Assembly (NCBI RefSeq): GCF_021018805.1
Contig: NC_086248.1
Span: forward strand, 58,657,485 to 58,721,484
Length of the DNA stretch: 64,000 nt
Direction: 5' to 3'
Source of the DNA: Prinia subflava
Lineage: Eukaryota > Chordata > Aves > Passeriformes > Cisticolidae
Shown: piece after piece, positions 15,801 to 27,800 of the stretch
How positions within the stretch are numbered: the first letter of the stretch is position 1
Layout: each line of letters starts with the position of its first letter
Made by a program: the position numbers and the translations under genes
Notes under the pieces: generated by a model
Databases searched by the model: none
Told to the model about the DNA's origin: nothing
Seen by the model: the letters and a program-made list of their open reading frames with translations, nothing else

Positions 15801-18800
15801 ATAAATTTACGCATGAAGCTTTTAACAGCTTCACCTCTTTTCACAGATGACTTCCTAATTTAAAAGTACAGCTGCTCACAATCCTGTGAGAGTAACTGGG
15901 TTACTGCCTGTCATTGATGCACTGGAATGGTTCTTGCCTTAGGGACAGCTAAGTCAACAACAACAAAAAAAGAGATTTTGTTGGCTTGGCTTGCATCACT
16001 GGGAGAGGTGTGGTAAGTACTCCAACAAAAACAGTGCTTGATCATGTCCACAGCATCTCTACTGCAGAATCCTGCCAGCTACTCCAGCACAATGAGCAGT
16101 GCAGACTTGGCTCTTTGCCTCACTAGGAACTAAATTCTTCAGACATTCCTCTCAGACTAACAGCAGAGGTTCTGCAGTGCAGGCAGACCAGAGCATCTGG
16201 CATACATAGAATAGTTTGGGTAAATGCCAGTTTGGAAGAAACTTACAATATAAACTTGAGAAACAGATCATGTGAAGATGAAGATAGATTTGAACAGGGA
16301 CCTGGAAGTGGGAGATAAGGATGTCCCCAAAACACATTTCTGAAGATGCATGCATACATACATACATGCACATATATATATGCATACATACATGTTCAGA
16401 AGAAGAAATAAGAATGATTGGAAATATACATAGTAAGCAGTTCAGCACAAAATTGAATGTTCAGGAAAAGTACAAATGATATGTTGCTGCAGCAGATTTT
16501 CAGTACTCCCCTGATTTACATTATTCATTATCATATTATGGACTATCTTCTTTGAGCCACTCATACACCTGGAATCTCTTCAATCATGATTAACAGATAC
16601 TTGAAATAGTTACTTGTTTCAATGCCATATAAAGTAGCATTTGAAAAGTAATTATGTAAGAGCAATAATGCTTAGAAAAAAAAAAACAACCTGAACTACT
16701 TTTTGCTTACGTTACTTTAGGGTTACTTTACTTTTAACTACTGAAACCATTCTTTCGGAGATCATTCGAAATAACACCACAATAGACATTACCTAAACAC
16801 AGGATGTCACAAATTGCCAAGGGCAGGAATCACCATAATGAATTGCTAACAGCCCCGTATTTTATGTAAAGAAAGCATCTCTTAGTACTAATACAAGTTT
16901 AGAACTGCTTGTTTTCAACACAATTTTTCAGTTTCAAATAACCTACCTCAAAAACTACTAAGAGGTTATTCTTAAGTACAGACTTAGGCATAGCCTAGTA
17001 ACAAAGAGCAATAACTTGTAAAACAAGGTAAATTTGACTATGGCATTTTTCCATACAGTGATATTACTGCTGCAGCCAGTTATATTTAATATTGAATCTG
17101 ACAATTATAAAAATAATTTTCTGAATTTCAAGCACAAAATCTGTTGCTCTAATGCTGCACATACAGCTTCAGTATAACAGAGTGTCAGAATGATCTTGCT
17201 AATACTGAGAATTAGGAAATACATTTTTAATTTGTGGCCTTGGCTAACATGGCAACAGAATCACTGTGATACAACAGAAATGGAAACTGCAGTGCTATTT
17301 TACATGTACAATAGGGCCTTTCCCTGGGGTCCAAAAATGGGAAGATTACTGTCACGTTTCCTCTAACTATAAATGAAAGTACATAGTGGGGGTATGCACA
17401 GTTACCTCATGAGATGCTTCTGCATCTTCCTCATTAGCCAAAGTTTACAACTTTCTAATCTAAATAGAGTGTTCTTATACAGAGCTGCAGTACATGCAGC
17501 TAATTATATATTATTATATATTATATATACTATTAATAAAAGGATATTGATTCATTGAATTTAATACTTCTCCATTTATGAAATAAAAAATGTCTGGTGT
17601 GTTGATAACAATCCCATGTCTTCCTCTCCTTTTAAAAAACACATATTCATGGAACACTTTGCATATTTGTACAATTGTTTGCTTCATCTTAATGCCCTCT
17701 TTGTAACTCCTACAGACACATAATGTCACTCAAGCACGCAGGTTTCATAAATCCATGCAAGGAATTCTGTGAAAGAGGAAGCCACAGAAATAATTTGGCA
17801 CAGACCCTGCAGAAGGAGATTAATAATCTCAGTTCAAAGAAAAGGTGTGCTGGGGTTTTTCTGAACGTGACTTCAGTCAATGGGTCAGAAAGCAGGCAAT
17901 ACACACCTCTCTCCCTCTACTGAAACTGCTTTATTACAACGCTACGCTGAAAGAGACAAACTCTGTATCTTTCACCAACATGTGCGATTCATTGTGCTTG
18001 AGATACAAACATGTATCTTGATTGTTGCAAATATGTGTGTATGTTTACACGGAGAGGCTGTGAAATATACATGGGGAATTTTTTGCTAGGAGACAATCAG
18101 GAACAGAAACAACTTCCATTTCTCTAAATTCTACTGCATTGCAAAGCAAAATAAATAGCAATTAGACCCGTTTCCAGATTAACTTCTTTAAATATTAGAC
18201 AAGGTCTCAACGAGCATAACGTAGAGGATATTTCCTGAAAAGGAAAGTATAAGCCAAATACACTCCTGGCAAATTTTAATGGCTCCAGTTTCTTCCGTGG
18301 CTTTTAAGAAAAGCTTCACATTTCCTCCATCAAACGCTACTCTGGCTCGAACCACTGAGCAACTTGGAAGCGCAGCCCGGAGCCGCTGTGCCAGCTCCTT
18401 GGCATGCTCCCAGGGGCAAGCCCTGGCTTTAACACCTCAAATCCAGGCAGCGTTTGCTGAGCCTGGTAAAGCAGAGGCCAAGGGGGAGGATGTCTTCTGC
18501 CAGCACCGCTCGCCGTGATCACAGTGGCACAAAGAGTTTGGGAAGTCGGGGTTTCACAGAAATATCTTCCGCAAGTATTGATTTTACGATGTACTTGATA
18601 GTCCCGCCTGGCGGAAGTTTCCTGCCCGCGGTGACCACACATCTATAGCGGAAAGGCTTCTAGGAAAAGAGACATGCCCTTACTTTCTCCTTGCGCCAGC
18701 TCTCCACCACCTCGGCGTCCGTGCTGCGGCTGTCGGCGGGGGCCAGCCCCTGCGCCCAGGCGGCCAGCTGCGCTCCGAGGTCCCGCACAGCCTCCTCCAG

Positions 18801-21800
18801 CCGCCCGGCCTGCGCCGCGAACTCCCGCTCCGACAGGGCCATCTGGCTGAGCAGGTCCCGCAGGCCGCCCTGGCTGCGGCGGGCGCTCTCCTCCCACTGC
18901 CGCCAGTCCGCCCGCAGCGCCTGCATCTCTGCCGCCAGCAGCTGGCAGCCGCCCGCCGTCGTGCCGCGGCGGGCCGCCCCGGCCAGCGCCTCCACCCGGC
19001 CCAGCCGGCCCGCGCCGCTCTGCCGCGACTCCACCAGCTCCTGCGGGGCGACATCGCCATGGTAACCCGGGGGCCGCCACATCGCCACCGCCGCGGACCG
19101 CGGGGGCGCGTCCCGGCCCTTCCCGGCCCTTCCCGGCCCGGCCCTTCCCGGCCCGGCCCGTCCGCAGCGCCCCGAGCCGCGGCTCCTTGACGGCAGCGGT
19201 CTGGGAACCGAGGGAGTAAAACCCAGCCAAACAGCGTGCGGCCCTTGCTTTTCTCTACAAATGCGGCCTGAAACTGTCTTCAGCTTTGGAGAGGAAGACA
19301 GGAAGAATTTATATGTTTTAGACACGAAAAATACTATTTAGGTTGAGATACGGGACACAAGGGCTTTGTTGTGATCTTTTGCGTAAGAAATGCTGGTGGG
19401 TAGCTGCTCGCAGCAGTCTCAAAATCACAACTGCAGTTTCCAGCCTGCCTGTGACCTGTGATGTGCCAGAATTGGTTGAACATGGTTTTTTCTGAGTATA
19501 TAGTTTTGGTTTTGTTTTCTATGGCATCCTTATTTCAATCTCACACATCTCATACAAGGGGATCTTGGGAGTTTTCAGCCTGAGAAACTGGAGAATGTAT
19601 AAATACCATCCCAAACACTGCATGCTACAGTCATGTTATTTCGTCTCTCATTCATGTTATGAACTAGACAACTGCTAACTCCTCCCTTTCCCGTTTTACA
19701 GATCAGGAGTTTGAGCACAAAGGAGACTGAAAATTACTTCAGAATGTACAAAGAATCTGAAATTTGATCTTGGGGATCCTGACTCTTCATCTAGCATTCA
19801 AGTTCACTGTCCCACTCTCTCATATTTAGGAGCAGAGTGAAATGTTGCTAGCATGAATATCTGAATGTAAAACCAGGCATGGGCAAAACATGTAGCCTGC
19901 TTTAGTGCTGCATTCAGGAATATGCAAATTTCTTAAGCACTCAAGAGAGCTAAGAATAGGTGCCAGGCTGAGGAGAGCATACACAGGGAGGCAACTCACT
20001 TATTTCTACCATGTTTGAGGAGAACAATCCTTGTGCTGCTTTACACATCTCCATTTCATGCAAAGCAGGAAAGGTTGTCTCTGATTTAGGCAATTCTTCT
20101 CATGGAGAAAGCGTATTTGGGGATGAGGAAAGAGAAGAATTCATTAATCAGCTAAGCCACATTCTTCTGTGATGCCACTGGGCTTCCGCTCTAGCAAATT
20201 GTTTCCATGTGTGCCGTGGCTAACTTAAGGTCTGATTATACTTTTACTCCATCTGTTAATATGAGAAGGGAGACGAAAACAAAGCACAGCTTGGAAAGCT
20301 TGCTTTCAGCTCACTGAAATGTAATCACCATTTCAAAGAAAAAACAACAAGGCCCCACAACTGTTTGACTGGGTTTTTTTTAAAGCATAGGGTCTGAATT
20401 GCAGAAGAAATCATGAATGCTCACTTACATTGATTTTGGCCAGCTTTTTCTCTATAGTTGGTGTATCTCCAGATGCATCTGACCAGCGGTGAAGCTCTTC
20501 CTTTGCAGAATGAAGCCAGTCTGTGAATTCATGCACAGCATCCAGATAAAGCAAATGATCTTTCACAATATCTTCCACTTTCCTCATTTTCTCCTGTCAA
20601 TCAGATGAAAAAGAAAAAAAAAAAAAGAAAGAAAGAAAAAGATCATTAAAGCACTTAAGTACTATGCTGGCTTTAAGCATGCAGTGCTGGTTTGACTCCA
20701 CAGCATGCATTTGAATAGGGTATAGTTTGTGGCATCAGAACAGAGTGCTACACTGCGAAAGGGCGAAAGGTTTGGTTCAGTTTGGTCTGGACAAGGATTT
20801 TCTGCTGGAGCAGAAGCCTTCTGAAAATGGATGCAAAAATATAGTTTAACAGTCTAATGTATGGTTTAGTAGGTATCAGTGCTGCAGCTGTGTCACTCTG
20901 GCATGCTTTTCCCAATACACCCTGGAGCAGGTCTTGCAGATCACCATGAGCACTCCCAGGGTGCAGCATTGCTGCCAGAAACACAGCTTGTACTTAGAAG
21001 CACCAAGTGCCTACCTTAGCACCAATGCTAAGCAGAGTCATGGTGATATCCCATAGGAAAACCACAAACAAAAATTCTGGCTGTCCAAAAGTGCAAAATG
21101 ATCTTACGGTGCTGAGTCCCATTTTGACCATCACATCAGAAGTGGTGGCTGCCCCCAGCCACCTACCCTGCAGTCCTGGAGGATGCTTTCCCTGACACAG
21201 ACATGCAGCTGCTTCCTGGCTCCATCTTAGCTTTGTCATGTAAGCTTAGAGTGGGGTCAGTTTATCTTACTGTGACACAGTGGAAGAGTACAGTGGTTGA
21301 GATTTTATTGACTGACTAAACTTGTTGCTATATTCTTTTGAGATAACACTAATGAATGTTTATCAAAAGTAACCAAAAGCAAAATGAGCTAATCAAATAG
21401 ACTTTTACCCCTGTGTAGATACTCCAATCTAGATTGAAGTGTCTTGAAGCCAGTTTCAAACTGAACCACCTACAAATTAAACTGAGTTATTTTAAAGTTT
21501 GAGTTACTCAATATTCAATAAATGCCATTAAAAAGTAAGTGGGATTAACAAGACCTGCTGTTCCCTCTGAAAATAATCATCATAATATCTCAGAATGTGT
21601 CATTGTCAACTAGACAATAAATAGTTACTAGCCAAACAAAGAAGACCTAAAGTAAATCCTCAAAGTTTTTATATCTTAATGCATTTTATGCAGCAACAGG
21701 GTAAGAAAAAGTCCACATGCACCTGACTCTAACCAAAACAGTCTCTAGGGAAGCAAAAGTCTCCTAGGAGGAAACTCCTAGTTTCCTGCATCCCTGTGTA

Positions 21801-24800
21801 CATTGCTCACATGAAAATGTAAAAGGGGAGTGTGGAGGCCAGGTGTTTCATGATCTGGCTGGCAGAAAGTCTCAGTGAGCCCACATATCCTTCTTTAGAA
21901 ACCAAACAGAATATCTGTATAGCATGTGCAGTGCTTAGTGGCTTGAAATACCACAAAACATATCTTTCTGACAATATATTTCCTGCTCAGGGAGGCATTT
22001 TATTCTTCCCTTTCCAGGTAAAGAAAGAAAATGCTAGGAATGATGAAAAGAATTAGATGAAAATAGATGTGTTAGAATATCAGAAATACTGTTGTATATA
22101 AGAAACTGGGAAAAATATATGGCCTTCACTTTTCCAAAATCATAATCATACCAATATCAACTCTCAATACCATTTTTGCATTCCATTAAATTTTAGTAAA
22201 CTATATTCAATGTTTTTATTAGAATCAACTATACCAGGCAAGGTTATTCACACTCAATCCTTTAGTTACCAAAATAAAAAAATCAAAATTTTTTAGCTAT
22301 ATATACAAATGTCTAAACATATTACTTACTTGAAATGGAGATATTTGTCTTACCTTGGCTACAGTTGCGATGTCATTAAATTGTGTTTTTAGTTCTTCTT
22401 GAGCTTCATCTCCAAAGGAATCATCCCCTGTTTTTTCATATAGTTCCACAGCTTTTTCAATGAGTTGCTGTAAATCGCCCGAGTGATCCTCTATCTCAGA
22501 AACAATAGCCTGGAAATGGTCCAGCTGAGCAAACTTCTCCTTCAGACCAATTTGTGGTTCTAAAGGCTGCTCCACTTTGTGATCTAAATTCTCTAACCAC
22601 TGTTCCAGCTGGTTTTTCCTTTCCAGATAGTCATTCCACTGGCTAATGGCAGAATCTAGGCAGCTTACATTAAAAGAAACAAAGTGCAGATGAGAACTTG
22701 AGAACTTTTAAATGGTTTGGAAAAAACAACAACAACAAAAAAGAGGCTGCTTATCCCTCAGTTGTTACACTGTCTGTAGCCATGCACAATAGATTTAGAA
22801 TATACTTTTTTCTCCATCTTACTTTTGTTTCCTATTTCATCTTGCATCCAAGTTATTTTAGAATTCCTGTGGCTTTTGGGTCCCTTTGTAAAACCAACAT
22901 AGCTGCTTCACTATTACAGGTTACATGAGCAATCTCTCTGCCTCAGACTAATGAAAGGCACATTTCAGTGTCTGTTCAGCAAAGTAAAATATGGAACACT
23001 GCTGGAGTTCTTTATGATCAGAGTAATAAAATATGCACCAGCCTATGAAATGACTGCCAATTAAGAGATATTTTGGCAAGTTTTGAAAGAACAAACCCAT
23101 TATCTATAAACTCATTTACAATTTATAAGAAGCATTCCCTTCTGTTATATATTGCTTTTCTAGTAGATCACCATAGTTCTCTGGGATTCAAACTGAGGAA
23201 TGTAATTCTCATTTCACTGGACTTACAGATAGACAAGGGTGTGGTAAGAATTTCACTCAAAATGCTATGGTCTAACCTAATCTAAATAATATGATAAAAA
23301 ATTGTGTGAAACTCGAGAGACATCATAAAGACAGCCCACTACAATTTTCTACATACAATTCTATTACAATTTTGCTGCAACTAAGAAAGTGGTACCACTT
23401 TCAGTTTTTATATTTTAAGAAAAATGTAGACAAGTGATAGTCTTCAATCTCTTGAATAAGAAACAGGTGTGATAGAGGCCCAGAAAGTCCACAGAGAAAT
23501 TGAGAAATATCAGTCTGTCTAGAACAGAAATGATGGAGAACTTTACATATACAAAATTATCTCATACAGGCAGTAAGAAAAGGATTTCCATTTCCAACAG
23601 GTCAAAATGAGATGAAATCAGTTTAATATGCACGATCATTTGGAATTGATATTAAGTTTTTTTTTAAATTAAAAACCAATGAAAAACAGAACTGAGAACC
23701 CTTCCCTGGGTTATGTATGGAAAAGGCAGATAAATACCTGTCACACGTTCTTGTTCCTGCCCAAGAATAGGCTCAAAAAATCAGAAAGTGCTTTCTAGAT
23801 TTTCATTTTATGAATTTGTATGATTTTTATTAATGTCCTAATTAATGTAAAGTACCATCTCATATGAAATTTGATTCCTCTGATAGGGTAAACTCATCTT
23901 TTTTTTTGATAGAAGGGTGTATTTTTTCCAGGCAGTTTTGATTCTCTCCGATAATGCAATTTCCCCTCATATACCAGTAATGAAGGACTGTCCTCCTACA
24001 TGCTTTAAGGTACCACTCTCTGTAAGCAAAGATGGCAGGGCCTGACCTGTGTTTTCCAGGGATTCTTACCTCTGCCAATTCACTGAGGTACCGATGATAT
24101 CGTTCCACACATCCTTCAGCGTCTGAAGCTCGGTTTGTATCACTTTTTGTCCTTCCTCATTGCTGCTTTTAAGTGCTTGTTCTCCTTTGCCAATGGCCAT
24201 GTTCAGCTTAACCTCACCGTCACCTTTGAGTAAGAGGATCTCCTGTAAGGCAAAACACGTCAAAATACCAAATGTAACCTGATGAGAAATGAGAGCTGTT
24301 ATTCTTTCAACAGTGAACACCATCTTTTCTGAGCTCATCCATCCTTAACAGCCATATTCAGTGGGAATTCCTAGACATCTTTTCTTTTAAGGGCCCGTAC
24401 CTTGCTATGAGCAAGTGATCCAGCAGTTTTTCCACAGCTGTAGATGTTTTTCACTGCATTGGTCAACCTAAAATACTGCTCATATTGCAGTAGACACTGA
24501 GTAGGTCAAGCACTCCACTGTAACAAGCACCCCATAGCTACAAGAAACCTCAGGAGAGCCCATGGCAGATCTCCTAATGAACTTCCTATCAGATATTTGT
24601 CTAACCTCTTCCTGAAGACCTCCTGTGATAGACACACCACAGCCATGACGGAGAGACTCTGCCAATTATTCCAAGGCCTCCCCTCTATTAGAAAGCTTTC
24701 TAGGACCTAAATATAGATTTTCATAGTTCATTATTTCTTATGAAATATAACTATAATGTTTGCATTAAACTTCATCCTGTTTTTTCTTACTTCCCATCCT

Positions 24801-27800
24801 GATTTGCCACAATGACCCTTAATTCTGATCCTCTTCTTCATAAACATAGAGAAAATAAAATATAAAAATATACCTTTCCCACTGATGTGGCCCACACCCA
24901 GTATTAATCTTGATGTGTAATATCTATGTGTATCCTTCCTTACCTGAATTTGTGTCAGTCGTCTTTCCAGGGTGTCTTTGCTCCCAAGAATACTCTGTGA
25001 TGATGCCAGTTTATCTTTAACCTCTTTCACCCATGACCACATACTCTGCAATGCCTCCTCAAAAGTGAGATGCTCTTGGAATGCAAGCTGACATGTCCTC
25101 AGCTTCTCCTTGACACTTTTCACCATGTTCTGATAATTAGTGAGATGTTGAGAAGCCAGACGCACCTCTCTCCCTGCATCATGGCCTTCTTCATTTAAAG
25201 TCTGTGCCATTTGGGAGAGCTGATCAAAAGAGTCCCTGAAAGAGAATAATGAGACTAGAAGTTTCAGAAAGCCTGAAGTATTATAGCCACTGCCAGAGGC
25301 TGTGAAGGCTGCTGACGTAACACCTACTCCACCAGTGATAAGAGTTCACAGTTAACTGAAAAAATTAGTTGGGAGAGACTGAAAGAATACAAGCAGCGTG
25401 TACCAATTAGTGTCTTTTCTTGTGTGCAGTGCCATATCTTGCAGAATTTTGGTGCTCAGAATGATCACACTGAAATCTTTGTGTAAAACACGTAAATTAA
25501 AAGCTACCTTCGTTTTCTTTTCAGCAGTCAAACTTTGCAAATCTGTATGAACTGCTACCCTTTTGTACCTGCCAAAGCTTCTAAGAAGTTCATAATCTTG
25601 GACAGGTAGGAAGGCGTGATGGAAAAGTCGTTTGTCCAGGATTGGCCAATGACTCAGATTCAGTACAAGGGTCAGTAAAAGGGATTAAAACTGGGTTTAT
25701 ACAGCCTCAGTCAATCTCAATCTACTTGATCACCCCTCCTGACACATGATGACTACAGGGAATTAACATCAGACCCAAATGTCTTGCATCAGTCTCAAGG
25801 CCATAGGGAGTGACTGGGTGTTTCTTTTTAGGACACCCTGAGACTTGGACAGCCAACTACTATTTTTGTTCTACCATCACCAACCCAATAATAAAAAGAG
25901 AATTTGAAAAAAAACTCTGTATACTCAAAATGGCAATTACTTTATCATCTACTGGCTAAGTCTGCCAGTAGGTTATAGAAAGACTTCACATCTAATGTGG
26001 AGCTGTAATTTTTGAGCTCTTCTATAAGGCAAGCTGTATGGGGAAGGGGATTCTGCTAACCTGGTTGGATCTGAATTTACAGGACAGAAAGAATATTTTA
26101 AAAGTGGCATAACAATAAATGTAATTTTCACTATTGCTTTTAAAAACAATATTTTTAACTTTTGTTTTTAGAATTTGTATTTTTCAGTTTTCATTTATTA
26201 ATGAAGTATGATAAGCTTTTATTAATTTACCAAGAGCAAATATTGGATTTGGTTGAAATTCATTAGAACTCAAAGTATCTGGATTCAGCCTCTTTTCACA
26301 GAGAATTTTCCAACTCATTCCTCTAGCTTTCAAAAACACCCTTTACCCCAACAGTTTAATTTTACTTCTGCCCTAAGAGAGAAAAAAAGTGAGAGTATTT
26401 TAGAAAATGTATTTTCAATATACCTTGAATTCAGCAACTCTTCCAGGAACTTCTCCACTTTTTGCACCTCCTTTTTCTTCTCAGAAACAAGCTGTTTGTT
26501 CTCTCCTAATGCTTCTGTGCTTATTCTTTCTTCCATGTCATGCATCCACAGGGCAAGCTTCTTGTACTGATCTTCAAAGCTATGGAGCAGATAAATACTT
26601 CCTTAAAAAGTACTTCTCAAGTGGAGTAAAGTTGGAAGAAGTTAATATCCACAATTTCATGCTTCGAGAATAAGAGTCATACACAAAACATAATTCCACG
26701 GTGACTACTAGTCTAAAAATATTCAGTAACTCTCTAAAAATGTTCAGGAAAATCATGGGAACTACAGGGAGACCAAAAGCCTCCAAAATTTAAAGTGACA
26801 GTACTTTTTATTTATTACTAGATTCAATAAAAGCAGACCAAAAGAAAGCTTTTTTCAAATTCTTACAGTAATTTAGACTAAGAACAAACAATGGGTAAAA
26901 GGGAGCTTTTTTTGTCAGCATTTATGTGTAGAACACGTGAAGTGTTGTGCTTTCAATTTCTTCTACAGAAGAGAACTGGAATCTTGAGTGCTCAAAACTC
27001 AGCAAAACAAGTTCAGGCCCTAAGTTTGAAAACTCTTCCTTACATGCAGGCATGCCATCTCATACTGTTGTTTTACCCATTACTGCCACACTAACTTTGT
27101 TTTCAATTAACAACAATTTTGAATCTGAAAATATTTCAACTCCCAAAATTCCAGCCCCAAGCAGTAATTTAAGGGTGTTTTCTTCTTGGCTCCTTAGGAC
27201 ATATGTCCATTTGGAATGGGACAGAACAGGCACATGCTGTGTAAAATGCACACTATCTTCAAACCCCAGGGCAGAAATGAACTTCACTGCACATTTTCCA
27301 TCCAGAAAATGGCATTTAAATTACTGGAATCCCAACTGTTGATTTGCAGTTTCATAAGCTACAGAACTGCATATATGATGCTGACCTACTATGCTTTAAC
27401 CCTTGGAGCATGACCTGTTGCTTTGTTTTTATCAGTGAACTTCAATTTCTCTTAAATGTTTCCTAAGAAAAAAAGCAAACATGATTAGATCAACTGGAAA
27501 TAATTATGTCTTTTGCCCTGCATTTTGGAAGCCAGAAAATTTCATGCAGTTCACAATTTATTTGTGACTGCTGTAATTACTCACCTTCCCAGGTGTGATG
27601 CACAATCTTCCAGGGCCTTCTTGTCATTCAGACACTGGCTGAGGAATTCCTGAAAGTTCTGGTTAGACTTTGCTATTTGCTCTTGGATATGGCTCACAAC
27701 TGGTTTGGGTAAACAACCATACAAACTTTCTCCTTCCTTGCAGGCAACATCCAATTTGTTCTGTCCTTCACTAATGGAATCCAGCACACCCTGTGCAATG

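Larger units (their letters stand above)
15415..18683 (-). other. SYNE1: SYNE1 intron 35/36, 3.3 kb
   Basis: The longest intron in the window. It contains a (CATA)n microsatellite, an AT-only stretch near 17505 and, at the end next to exon 35, a GC-rich shoulder of the CpG island from about 18350. No further exon is needed, because exons 35 and 36 join in frame as in mammals. Confidence 0.75.
18640..19270. promoter_or_regulatory. Intragenic CpG island
   Basis: This stretch is dense in CG dinucleotides and visibly far richer in G and C than the AT-rich introns on both sides; a weaker GC shoulder extends to about 18350. It covers exon 35 and about 230 bases upstream of it. CpG islands normally mark promoters in vertebrates. 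Nothing seen proves transcription starts here. Confidence 0.8.

Noticed and set aside
18691..19065. 124-codon plus-strand open frame opposite exon 35
   Set aside because: GC-rich DNA rarely contains stops in any frame; the minus frame matches the nesprin rod and splices in frame, so this is a shadow.
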